Shown here: positions 33,738-47,700 of the stretch, one piece after another | Layout: the number at the start of each line of letters is the position of its first letter | Position numbering within the stretch: the first letter of the stretch is position 1 | Source: Mikania micrantha | Lineage: Eukaryota > Streptophyta > Magnoliopsida > Asterales > Asteraceae | Assembly (NCBI GenBank): GCA_009363875.1 | Contig: CM018687.1 | Location: forward strand, 18,476,963-18,540,962 | DNA length: 64,000 bases | Direction of reading: 5' to 3' | Made by a program: the position numbers and the translations under genes | Notes under the pieces: model-generated | Told to the model about the DNA's origin: nothing | The model's database searches: none | Seen by the model: only the letters and a program-made list of their open reading frames with translations

Positions 33738-36700
33738 CTAAACAATAAAGAAACCTTTAATTAATACATGATTTTGAAGCAGTCATTTAGATGTGCAGTT
33801 TGAAAGTTTATTGTAATAATTAGTGTTTGAATCGGAAGTCTCTAAAGAGGAAGTCTCTCTTTCCCCAACCCCAAGGATACAGGTAAAGTTTGCCTACATT
33901 CCACCCTCCCCAGACCCTACAAAATAGCCATGTTACGAGTGGGATTTACTTGGTGTTGTTGTTGTTTATTTAATATATAGATCAAATGATTAAAACAATC
34001 AAAATGGGACTCTTTCAAAGCAAGTTAAAAAATATTAGAAAAAAACGTAATTTTAGTTTAGACTTGGATATTTTGTTGCATCTGGTTAGTCAGAAGGAGA
34101 TATGTATCTGCAAGATCTATATGAACATGGCTTGTACAAGATCAGATGTATATGAACAACCAAGACAAAAGAGCGCATACGTGTGTGTTGATACTATTGG
34201 CCGACAAATCTGAAAGGGCAGATGACTTGTGCAGGCATGAGGAATTCAGCAAAGCTGGTAAGCAACTCAGATTAAAAAACAAACATCCACCTTCTTTCTC
34301 GTCCCATGAAACTTCAATGCTGATTTGCCATACACAACTTTTAGTTTTTGATGCATAACCATATTACACACATATGTACATACATGCATACATAGTTATA
34401 TTAAATGAAAACCCTATCTTAAAAAGAAAACCTTAAACTCCATCTGGACCCTTCATATTTTTCTGCATTTTGTGATTTAATTTTATTTTCAAGGGGCAAG
34501 ATGGTCATTTGTACAAATTTTTTAGGTTCAAGACCTGGTTTAAGTAAACATGTGTGAGACTATGTACACGTGTAAAATTACATATAATGTACACATATGT
34601 AAAGTCAGTTTTCATAGAATTGTTTGTTCTTCAACCAATCTGTGTAATATTACTATATTAGTGAAACTGATTTTACAAGTGTATAAAGCTTGTTCTTCAA
34701 TTTTTACTAACAATTGCACATGCGTAAAGATGTTGTTCCTCATATATATATAAACAAACAAGCAAACAAACAAACAAACATAATCAATCAAGTCCCATTA
34801 ATCTGGGTAGGTTAGATGAAGGCAAGCCTTATCCCTATCCCAGTGGGATAAAGAGACTACTTTTATAAATAGATCCCCGAATCAGAACTTCCATAGTTGT
34901 CAAGGCATTAGGCGCACTTAAGGCGCATTGTTATCACTTGGGGCCACAACATGGTTATGGCATGCACGTTTAGGTCTCTTAAATTTTGACTCGAAGATTT
35001 TGGCAGCAAAAGAAATGGCACTTGGTGTACCACACCCTAAACAGGTTTGTGATTCTTATTTATTAGGAAAACAAACCCGTTTACCTTTTCTTGATCATTC
35101 TAACTATCGTACCAAGGGACCGTTAGAACTAGTTTATGCAGATGTATGCGGTCCTATCTCTCCAACGACTCAAGGTGAAAACAAGTACATGTTCCTTATT
35201 GTGGATGACCATAGTCGGTACATGTGGGCTTTCTTGATTAAGGCAAAAGATGAGGTTTTTGAATGTTTTAAAAAATTCAAGAACCTAATGGAGTTGGAAC
35301 TTGGAACAAGATTGAAGACTTTGAGGACGGATAATGGAAGAGATTTCACCTCGTGTGGTTTTGAAGATTTTTGTGATGGTGAAGGGATTACACATCAAAT
35401 TTCGGCTCCATACCCCACAACAAAACGGGGTTGTGGAACGAAGGAATAGGTCCGTGTTGGCGATGACCCGAAGTATCCTAAAGGCTATGGATTTACAACA
35501 AAATCTATGGGGTGAAGGCGACACTCAATCTAATTGCTGAATTGGCTGCCTACAAAAACTCTCAAAGAAAAGACACCATACGAAACTTTAAAGGGTCGAA
35601 AACCAAATTTAGACCATTTAAAGGTTTTTGGATGTGTGAGCTATGTTAAAGTTCCTTCCAATCATTTAAAGAAACTGGATGATAGAAGTCAAAGATTGGT
35701 GCATCTTGGTGTTCAGCATAACACCAAAGCTTACCGTTTATTTGATCCAATAAACAAGAAAATTGTGGTAAGCAGAGATGTTATTTTTGAATAAAATATA
35801 TGGTGGAAATGGGAAAAATATTTGGAAGAGTTTGACACTCAAACTCCTAGCTGGATGGATTTTATTGTGCAAATAACCATGAAGACGTTGAGAGTATGCA
35901 GCCAAATAGTGGAGGTGCCACTGTAGCAGAACAAAACACAGTTCCAAGTGCGAATCAGCTTCAACAGCAACTGTTTCTGAGCCGAGCAGTCCACTCAAAG
36001 CACCAAACAGCCCAATTGCAGCTGAGTTCCAGCCTGATTTTTCAAACAGTTTAGCCTCAAGCAGTCCAGAATTTGTTGTAACAGGTCGTAGGCCTATGCT
36101 ACCTCGCTTATCCACTGATCTTGAAGGTCCAGCAGATCCATCCAATGCAGAACAAGAAACTTATGATGATAGTCCTATTCAAGGTCAAAAGTTTTTAAAT
36201 GAAGTTCTTGAAAACCCACCCTTTTACTATCATGATCTTCTCATGATGGAAGAAGAACCAAGGTGTTATACCGAAGCCGTTAGGTATGCAAAATGGAAGG
36301 AAGCAATGCATCAAGAGATACCCTCGATTGAAAGAAACAATACAAGGAAGCTGGTGGATTTACCGCCTGGTCATCAACCTATTGGGTTAAAATGGGTATT
36401 CAAAGTCAAAAAGGATGCTAATGGTGATGTTACAAACTATGAAGCATAAAGCATGCCTAGTAGCCAAAGGCTATGTTCAAAAGTTTGGGACTACTTTGAA
36501 GAGGTGTTTGCGCTGGTAGCACGGATGGAAACTGTAAGGTTGTTATTGGCTTTGGCAGCTCATTTTGGATGGAATGTTCATCATTTGGATGTCAAATCTG
36601 CATTCCTTCATGGTGATATAAAGGAGGAGGTTTATGTGTCTCAACTGGAAGGTTTTGTAAAGGAAGGAAAGGAGCAGCAGGTTTACAAGTTAGTTAAGGC

Positions 36701-38695
36701 ATTATATGGTTTACGCCAAGCACCAAAAGCTTGGAATACTTGTCTAGATAGCACCTTAGAGCAGTTTGGTTTTGTGAGGTGTAAACATGAACAGGTTGTT
36801 TATCGAAAGATAACAAGTAATCGTTAATTACTTGTGGGTGTTTGTGTAGATGATATGATTGTAACAGGAGAAAACCAAGATGATATAGCAGCTTTTAAAA
36901 GGAAAATGGAGTCTTGCTTCGAAATGAGTGACCTTGGTCTTTTGCACTATTACCTTGGTATTGAGGTGATTCAAGGTAACCAAGGAATTTCAATCAAACA
37001 GGCTGGATATGCTGTTAAACTTTTGAAACAGGCAGGTTTAATGGACTGCAATGCAACCAGAATTCCTATGGAATCTGGTTTGAAGCTGTCAAAGAATGAT
37101 GTAGGGCCAAACGTAGATGCAACAGATTTTAGAAGGCTGATTGGTAGCCTTTGCTACCTCACTCATTCTTGACCAGATCTGACTTTTGCAGTTGGGTATG
37201 TGAGTCGATTTATGCAGTCACCGAAACAGGCTCACATGCAAGCTGTTAAGCAGATTTTGAGGTATTTAAAAGGCTTAGTTAATTTGGGAATACACTACCG
37301 AAGGAATGGCAGCAAGTCACTTAATGGATTTGTGACAGCAGTCACATGGTTGATTCGGATGATGGCAAGAGCACAACCGGCCTGGTTTTTTACTTCAACG
37401 ATGCACCCATCGCATGGAACTCTCAGAAACAAAATACGGTGGCCTTGTCTTCTTGTGAAGCTGAATTTATGGCCTGCAACTGCAGCTTGTCAGGCACTAT
37501 GGCTTAGAGGTTTACCGTCAAAGATAATAGGTTGGAAGGAGGAAATTGTGACACTAAGAGTTGATAATCAGTCAGCAATAAGTCCAATGAAGAACCCAAT
37601 GTTTCATGGGAGGAGTAAACACATCAATACACGCTACCACTTCATGAGAGAGTGTATTGAAAAAGGAGAGATTAAAGTTGAACACATAAGTGGAAAGTTG
37701 CAAAAGGCATATATTCTAACCAAGGCTTTACCAAAGCAGAAGTTTGAAGAAATGAAGGAATTACTGGGAATGAAGATTTATCACTTAATCATTGCAAGAT
37801 TAAGGGGGTGCTTATTGGATTAATCTTGCAAATTAATAATTAAGTTGATTTTTTTATTATTCAGAATAAAGGTTGTAGTATTTACATCTGTTATATTTCT
37901 GTTTTCCTTTTGTTTTACAGCTGGTAATTCACCAGCTGGAGCTTTCCTTGTTTTAGTAGAAATTTACCATGTTTAGTTTATCTTAAGGATTAAGCTTTCA
38001 GTTATAAATTGGCTTAATCCTCCCTTTCATTTTGTAATTCATCTTCTAAATAATTTCAAGAATCAAAGAGCCAAAGGGGCCGACTATTTTCATTCATTTC
38101 GTTGTTCTTGTTTGATTTGGTGTTTGTGATTATTATTTGATCCAATTGGACTAGTGAGATCACCGCATTATGCGGCGGAAAACAAAACAATTAGGCTACT
38201 GATTTTGGCTCGTAAAAAGCTTAAACCACCTAATTTTTGTCAAATCAACTCTTTTAACTAAAAAAATTATCATGATAAAAATTCACAATTTAAAATACCA
38301 AATATGATATGACAAAAGTATCAAGAAGTGATTTGTTTGATCTGAGAGGGTCTTCTTCTATAGGTATTATATGACACTTTATTTTTTAAATGTATCAATG
38401 TGGGACAAACTAAAAAGTAAAAAAAAAACATTTAGTTTATGGCTCTTAAAGCTTTGTTTGTTGTACTTGATGTTCTGAGAGTTGTAAAACTCTTAATTTT
38501 AAGAGTTTTTGGTAAAAGACCATTGTGTCCTACCTATATGTATTATATAGTAGTATAGATTTCATCATTTTTAATTTTGCCCCTTGAGGGCCCACACACA
38601 TATCTATTATATGTTTACACCACAGATTGATTAATTGATAGTGATTGTGATTAGTTTCTAAATTTATCCAAAATGAAGTTTTCTGTGGAAACCTC

Positions 38696-38747
<52 letters not shown>

Positions 38748-41700
38748 TTTTAAGTGCAAAGAACAATTTTCGTGCAAAGTGAGCGAAGGAGGTGTGATAT
38801 AATATCACACAAGACTTGCATATTTTTGCGTGATAATTATCACCAAACGTGAAGTTATCACACAAAAAAGCTTATCACGAAGATGGATTTTGTATGATAA
38901 CTCTGTGTGTATGTGATAATTATCACACATGAACAAATAAGCCTTGCGTGATAATTATCAAGAATCCTTCGTACTTTCGCACACAATTTTACCTTAGTAT
39001 AATAATGGCCAACACACACACACACATATAGGGGTTGTATCCTGTAAAAACCTGATCTTTGAATGAAAACCCTTAAGCCCTATCTGGGTCGTCCATTTGA
39101 AATCTTGAAGATAAACATGTGATCCATATTAAACTATATTTTTTATTCAAATCCCATTTTTTATTTAATTAATTGTGGACAACATATTTTTTTTAAAGGT
39201 TCCAAATGCACGGCCCAGATAGGGTTTAAGGGTTTCTCTCTAAGATCGGGTTTTCACAAGATACAATCCCAATATATATAGGGGAAAGATCAAATAAAAA
39301 GTTTATTTTGCCTAAAAAGGCTAAAATGGATTTTTAAAACCTTCAAAACCAACTCAAATGAACTCCAATTGAACTCATTTTGATGAAATTGGAACTGTCT
39401 CATCAAACCCTACAATATTAGCTTTTAGATTTAGATTTAACAACTAGTTTTAGAGCTTGGTTTTTGCCTTTTAGGTTTTTATCTTTAGGTTAGGGTTTGA
39501 TTTTAAAGTTTTGGTTTTAGTATTACGGGTTTATTGTTTGTGATTCAAGGTTTGGGTTTTAGAGTTCGACAAGCCGGTTCCAATGATGCAAAAATGAATT
39601 CAATTGGAGTTTGTTTGAGTCGGTTTTCGAGTTTTTAAAAATCCTTCTTAGGCAAAATGGGCTTTCTAGGAGAACCTTCCCCTATATATATATAGGGGAT
39701 GGAATTAATTATAACCCTCTTTATTGCGTTAGCCCGTATAAGTCCACCAAGATCAAGCTAAATCTTGGATTTTTTTTAACATAATTGTAACAAATTTAGA
39801 ACACTTTATTTTTTTATGAGTTAGTGTAAATTCATCATCGTTTAAGTGATAACATCGTAGTAAGTTTTGAGTTTAAAAAATTTACAGTGTTGTAACAAAA
39901 AAACTTACAACGTTGTTAATGCTTAAATGATGATGAATTTACGCAAACTCATAAAAAGTGAAAATTTTCTAAATGTGTTACAATGATGTTAAAAAAAATT
40001 CAAGATTTGGCTTGATCTTGACAGATTAATACGGGTTAACGCAATTAGAGTGGAATATAATTACTTCCCATCCCTATATATATACATACACACACATATA
40101 TATCCATTGTTAACCCACTTGATTGATATATATTTCTACACAGCACACGTCAGATTATATCCTTTTTGGGGATGGAGTTGAACAAAATCAGTTAACAATC
40201 AAAATGACAAACATGTCCTCACCTCTTGCATTTGGTCATAGAGCATGTCAAGCCAGCAATGTATACTGTGTGACCAATGCTTATTTTTCCCAATGACCTG
40301 ATATAAGACATCATATCAAGAATATGACTTTTGTTAAACTATCTGTTCATTGTAGTCTTCTGGAAAGATAATTAAACCAAACCATAAGAATCAATACCAA
40401 AAATTGACAAAATTTAGCTTTGCCCAAATTCCTCCGGTTGGATCTTCAATTCTTAAGGAAAGGGAGAATTCTTGATTATTTGTTCTCTTGATATCTGTAA
40501 TCACACCATAGATGCTTATGTTACTCATCTTGTCTCGAAGATCAGCCACAAACAGCTGTAAAGTTTGGAATACAAAAAAACTATTAGATCACGAGTTATC
40601 ACATCAAAATGTTCTAGTTTAAGCAATTTCACATTTTTTCCAGGATTTTAAAGGGAAAGTTGCAGTTGTTAGCAAACCCTCTCATTTCTTTTCTCATTTT
40701 GTTCAGTAGACATTTAAAATTGTTACTAAAACCAGTTAAAATTTCAAAAACCATAAAAAAAGAGCATCCTACTTTCAAAACTTACTCTAAAAGGGTAGCT
40801 ACTGAAGTCAATGGCTCCCCTAGAATCACATGGCAAAGTCACTTGAGAAACTTTGGGTCCTTGACTTGGGTCAATTGTAGTCAAAAGTTTTGATCCTTGA
40901 TAATGGTTTTGGGTTGATGCTACACATACCTGTTGAACTTGGTGTTAAGGAAGTAACATTTTTTTAAATCATTGCTATGATGGAAAAAATAAGATTGATC
41001 ACCTGTTCCTCATGAAGAATGAAAGGCACTATATACAGCTGAGTGGCACTCCCGTACTCAAGACATATCTCTTCAGTTGAATCAAGAGTACTTTCAACAC
41101 AGCTTGAAACAAATGGTTGATCTATGGCTAGCCAACTTCCTATACTGCAAGAAACCGCATAATGACTATACTTGCAAGGAAAAGTTTCGTAATGCTAGAA
41201 CATATCTTATGTCTTCTTTTGAATCAGGCAACATAAAATTTGTGTATTGGTCTAATTTTAAAATGCGCACATCATTAGCGCATAATGAAATGATGTGATG
41301 ATGAGGTCACATCCCTGCAGTTGGTCCGATGTGATCCCATGATGCGCGCATAATGCTCTAATGCATGATGCGATGCAACCTGCAGTTTGCCGATAGGCCC
41401 GGTAATTGAACAAACAAAATCATCAACTGCATTGATTCAGAGTATTCAAATCTTATTTCGTTGAACAAATTTGAGCATTGATTGACCAATGGGTTTGAGT
41501 ATTTGTACAAATATAACCATCGATTGAACAAAACTGACTAGAAAAGAGTAAAGGGTCTTATATTTTAGCATTTAAAGTTAATAGTTAAAATATTATCTAT
41601 AAATAACATTTTAGTAACTTTTTTTTATTAATATACGCCTCGCATATGTGATACACACGCATAGCACATGATGCATCTGCTTTTGGGATCAAGATGCAAC

Positions 41701-44700
41701 TTAGCGCCACATGCTAATTAAAACCAATGTATCAGTTCAGTTATAACTTGTTCCAATCAGTTCTCTTTATATTTTCCGTGTGCTATTGTTTTTGTGGACT
41801 ACTTGTGATGATGCCATTTTGCTATGTGAAGACCATTTCATGATGCATTTGGCGAGAAACTTTTTTTTATAGGGAAAGGTTTATATGACATTTCACCTGG
41901 AAATTATTTATCATCTTCATCACCATCGTACCTCATATATCCCACCATTAGCAAAGCTAAGGTAGTGTCTGAGGAGGGTAAGATGTAGACAACCTTGCAT
42001 GTACCCCGCATGAATAGAGAGACTACTTCCAATGAAACCCGTGATGCTTGATTAACCGACCAACCCAACGCTTTTGACTTTATTTTCACATAAATTTAGT
42101 AAAATAGCGTTAAAATTAGTGCAATTTTACTTTGTCACTCGAGGGTCTACACATATATACATTATATGCGCGCACCGTAAAATTAAATAGTGTTTGTTTA
42201 CCTGAAACAATTCGCAAGCGCAACCTGGTCACCCCATAGTAACAACTTTACCCTGAAATTATCGTTATCTACAAGAGTAATTTGTTTCCTCTGCAGGCTA
42301 CCAAATTTTCCCTGAATTTCTAAAGAACCAATAGATTCTATCCTGCACAAGTTTAAACAATATATAGCACTTCGAATCATATAATTTCTATCTTCATGTT
42401 TATAATGTGAACTTTCTGCAAAATAAACAGGTAAACAGAAGTCAATGTGGTCAATCTGATGCCAGTAATTAACACCTGGTTGCGTTACCTAGCATATAAA
42501 GAATAGGAGACTCCTTCATCAACAGAAATGGAAGACAAAGAATCTGAACAGAACTGGGCTATAATCAGCATTGCATCATCATTTTCGTCCTGTGGTTTAT
42601 CACCATTGTCAAAAGATTAAATATATGACAAAAATGCTCGTCATGTGAAATATACCTACTTGACTAACAAGTCATAACATACTGGCAGTTTGGTGAGATA
42701 CACTGCAGTTGACAACATCTTTTCAGTTTTTACCTCGGTAAGGCCTAAGGAATACTTGAGTATTTGATCATAAATAAATTTGAATGTGTCCAGGTCAAAC
42801 TTGAGTATTCTTTTGGTTATTTCACAAACTTTAGGGAGTTAAAATTAGCTGGGATTCATATCATTTTATGATCAAATAGCTCCATGAGCAACTCACCACC
42901 ACTGCTTCCCAATGTCAGAAATAATCCTGCCACTGAGTTTATTAAGGTTTAAACAAATCTACATAATTCTGCTATATAAAAGATAAATTTAGATAGAGGA
43001 ATGCACAAACTAATACAAGTGAAAATCAGTTTATGTTATAAAACTAATAAAAGCACAAAATCATAATGATTGGCAGTTTGTGTGACAAAAGCTGTATTTT
43101 AATTTTTAACAGCAGTGTTATTCCTCAGGTACACCGCATTTGTGGTGCACGCATATAATGTATATATGTGTGGGCCCTCAAGGGGCTAAAGTAAAATGAC
43201 ACCAATTTTAACGTTATTTTACTTATATTGTGAAAATAGCATTTAAAAATGTTGGGATGATTAACTTCAAACGATAAACTTGAGCCGGGGACTCCTTCGG
43301 AGCAGCCTCTCCATCTCAACTGAGATACGGTTAAGGTTTGTATCCCCCCCCCAGACCCTACTGAAAAGTGGAAATATCCTGAGTAAGTTTGTTTGTTTTA
43401 TTCCTCAGGTTTGTTTGCTTGCTCCATTTTCCTACGTTCTCTATTTCCGGATTGCACGCAAATGCATTTCTCCTCACATCATATAAGGTAACATGAAAAT
43501 GTTAAAATGCCTTAAAGAAAGCAAAGCGAACCTTATCTCATTTTCATTTGCTTTCCACAGTCTACTCAAATCTAGCAAATGAGACCCACAATAACATCCC
43601 CAGTTCTTGTCACCATTTATAAAACTAAGATTTAATTACATAGATGATCCCTGGGGTTTGGGGTAAAGAAATAGGCTTTTTGGTACCAAACTTTAAAGTA
43701 ACCACTAACAAATTTAGGGTTTGTGCTTTCAATTCTGCAATGAGTTTGGGTATTTAAGCTAACTTATGACAACATTTTCATTCAATTAAGGTGAAATGAC
43801 CAGCATACCCTTTGATTTTTCAACCTTTAATTTTGACTATTCAAAAAGTCAAAGAATATTTGGTCATTTCACTCTAATTTAAGGAAAAAAGTTAACAAAA
43901 GTTAACCTCAATACCTCATTCATTACAAAACTAAAAGCACAAACCTGTTACTCCTTTTGCTTAGTACCCAAACCTATTACTTTACCTAAGCCATAGGGAC
44001 AATCTATGCAATTAACTATGGAATAAAAACATTAAATAACTTAAATAGGACCATAGGCCTTACCTCATCTAATATTATAAGTAAATATTCAGTTGGTAGA
44101 AGTCTTAGGTGACCAGATCCACGGGTGGTTGTCCGAAGATAGCATCCTGTAAGCAAAAGCTCTCGTCCTTTCCTCAGAATCCCATTTTTAAGGTCAGCCA
44201 AGTTGTAAAACCTGATTAAAATACTATTTTTTAACAGCATATTATATATTAATATACTAAATCAAAACCTACAGCTAGGACACTTTTTTTAACCAAATGT
44301 CATGCTTTAATAAAAGAAAATATTGCCTACTGAAATATATGAACATAAGTAAGCAGCAATTATGGCAACACAGGTCATATTTAGCGGAAATCCAAAATTT
44401 ATATTAATATTGTTGTGATGTTTCATGGGAAGAAGTATTTAAAAACTTACAATACAGATTGTGTTTCAAAATTTATATCAATGTTACCTGCGATGAAGAT
44501 AAAGATCAATGGTATTGGAGCTCCAAAAATCTCCCAAGGTAAGCATGTAAAAATTTGTCCCTGAAAAAAGCAACTCATGATAGCAATCTTTCATAAAGAT
44601 GGAAAAGGACAACACTAGCTATATGGTCACATAGTCACATTTCAATGCATCACCAATTAGATAAAATACTTTACATCCTGATATTGTGTTCTAGAACTAG

Positions 44701-47700
44701 ATGAACTCATGGTTAAACATGTAGCAATCTAACTGAAAACTATATCTTTCACCACTCTGCTACTAATATTATTTATTTTGTTGCTCTGTAATATGCTAGG
44801 CTTCCTTTTCTTACTTGTTGGAACTATAATTTCTGATGAGGATAATGACTTTCCAGCAAAATTAACGCCATTATTTAAATAGGAACTAGTTGACAATTCA
44901 CAATTTTTTTGCATGAACTAGGGCCCAAGAATAATCTAATCTATTTTGTTGCTCTATAGCATGCTTAGCTCACTTTTTTTTACTTGTTAAAAAAAAGTAA
45001 AAGAACCATGTAATATTTAATCTGATGATACAGAAACCAAAGGATGATTATCTCAAATTAAGCTTCTAGTGTTTGATGAATAAATAAGTTGATCCATGTT
45101 TTCCTTACTTTTTACCATCAAGAAACACAAGTTTTGTTCATTGTACCATCATAAAATATTGTTTTGCCAATATCCCTTGTTTTTTATTACTTTTTGTCAA
45201 TCAATCCTATTTTATAACTCCACTGAAAGTGACTTGATGAGTCAACCATTATTAAGAGTCAAAACGACAATATCATCAAGGCTCAGTAAGGACCGGAAAG
45301 TATGACCACTTCGTAAAATATGAAAATGGAACAGAAAACCAACTTTAACATAGACTCATAGAGTTAACTGATTAGAAAAATGTGAGACAAAAATTGTAAT
45401 TGTACTACTGTATAGTATAAAAAAAGTGTTATTGAGTGCATCCCAATAAAATAAAATATGCCATAAGACGCAAATTCGGATACAAATTCCTAGACTGCCA
45501 CAGGCCATAGTCCTTATAACAACTTTGCATGTCAATCCTAAAAACCTAAAACTGAGAAATACCCATATATCCAAATATGCAATAACCCAGGGTTTTCTAT
45601 ATAATGTAAACCAGCCAACATTAACATTTTTTATACAATGATATGGAAAATTAAACATACCTGGAAGAAGAAAAGAATCAACTATGACAACCTCAAGAAC
45701 ACTTGTCAATGACAAGAAATTCTTCTCATAAACTGAATCAATTGTAATTGTATTGGGAAGTTTTCCCCTCTTATGCTTCTTTTGCAATTGATCAATATAA
45801 TCTGGCCTTTTCTTCTTTAAATACCCACCTCTTTGATTCTCAGTCCATGCCTATGAACACAAAACACAAAAGTTTAAATTAGCACAAGAAGAAAAACCTG
45901 AACTTTCAGACTTATTTCCCTCATGATGATAAACTCCACCATGACCATGTGACAAAAATCCTCACTTCATATAATAAATCAAATAATAAAACATATCGCA
46001 TAATAATTCAAGATAAAAAACATATAATTCAAGCATGCCACCAAGATAAAACTATCCCATATTGAAAATCTATCGAAAATTAAAAGAAGTTGAGACACCA
46101 TGTGTAGCACCCCAAAACCAAAGTAGTAGCTATCTCAACAAACTTTGAATCTCAACTTAAAATAGTGACTATCCGTACCCCACAAATTTTGCGCAGTAAA
46201 TCTAACACAGCAGAATTATTGGAAGGGTCTAAGGAGAATCAGATAAGGGCAAAGCCTGTTTTTAATTAGCAATAGGTTTCTCCCAGTGAGACCCTGCCTA
46301 GTTTTTGACTTGTATGCTGATCACAAATTCACAATTCTCACTTTATACCCATGTAGAAGGGCTTTGCAATATGATGAGTTTCAATTTTTATTACAGGAGA
46401 ATAAAAATGACGCAATAATTGTTCGAGGACTAATCTTGTAATTTAGGAAAAGTATTACTATCTAAACATTAGCAAATGGATCCACGTAAGTATGAACAGT
46501 ACAATTAATATAATATAATATAGACAAAATTACATACTTGAACCTTTATGTTTGTAGTAAATAACAAATATGAACCTTTAACTATATTAATTACGCTATA
46601 AACCTTTAAGTATTTAAGTTGTTTCAACCTTTACATTAACCCCGGTTGGATTTACTAGTTAAATCTAGTCATGTGCAAAACATGTGATGGGTATTCTAGG
46701 TATTTTGATCTTTTGTTATTTTTAAACATAAAACCCACTATTCACGTATTATCGTATCTTATTCAATAATTTACTCCAAATGGGGGTGTTCGAAAATTAG
46801 GGCTAAAAGCCTAAAACCCACCCAGAAGTTCACGTGGTTCCTCCCTCTTCGGTTAGTGTTCACCCAGAAGTTCACGTGGGTCCTCCATCTTCAGTTAGTG
46901 TTCGAAACCTAAGGTTGTAGTTAGATAGGATTTATCATTGTTACTACTGCCATTGTTATATAATGATAAAAAGAAAGATGATAAATCCTATCCAACTACA
47001 ACCTTAGGTTTCGAACACTAACTGAAGATGGAGGAACCACGTGAACTTCTGGGTGAACACTAACCGAAGAGGGAGGAACCACGTGAACTTCTGGGTGGGT
47101 TTTAGCCCTAATTTTCGAACACCCCATTTGGAGTAAATTATTGAATAAGATACGATAATACGTGAATAGTGGGTTTTATGTTTAAAAATAACAAAAGATC
47201 AAAATACCTAGAATACCCATCACATGTTTTGCACATGACTAGATTTAACTAGTAAATCTAACCGGGATTAATGTAAAGGTTGAAAGTTGAAACAACTTAA
47301 ATACTTAAAGGTTGTTTAGAATAATTAATATAGTTAAAGGTTCATATTTGTTATTTACTAAATACATAAAGGTTCAAGTATGTAATTTTGTCTATAATAT
47401 ATAATCAATATAATTAATATAATATAATATATATGATGTAATATTATTTCGTATAATATAATACATCTATACAAAATGATTCATATGAATAGTGTTTTTC
47501 GCGATTTCTCGCGAGATAATCTAACTTCTCACAAGACGAGTTCGTTCTCGCGAGATGATCCAATTTTTATAGTGTTTATCGTGATATAATCCACTTTCTC
47601 GCTAGATCAGTGTTTATTGCAATATAATCCAGTTAAACGCAAGATGAGATAATCCATTTGAGATTGATTTCCTTGAGATAATCCATTTTCACCAGAGATT

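Larger units (their letters stand above)
34920..38165 (+). mobile_element. Ty1/copia element copia-1, 5'-truncated, in intron 10
   Basis: Opposite orientation to the host gene. Starts abruptly in the GAG-pre-integrase domain (LWHARLGLLNFDSK); no 5' LTR, gag or protease. Integrase, RT and RNase H follow in broken frames to a stop at 37821-37823. A polypurine tract AAGGGGGTG (about 37803) precedes an LTR-like stretch beginning near TTGGATTAATCTTGC and fading by about 38165. The right end and TSD are not certain. Confidence 0.8.

Noticed and set aside
41280..41400. ATGATGCGATG-rich stretch as a regulatory array
   Set aside because: Irregular low-complexity words in intron 6 without a clear period or palindrome.
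45356..45787. 143-codon minus-strand frame as an independent gene
   Set aside because: Its N-terminal part is exon 2 of the OB-fold gene; the rest reads into intron 2 past the donor at 45660.
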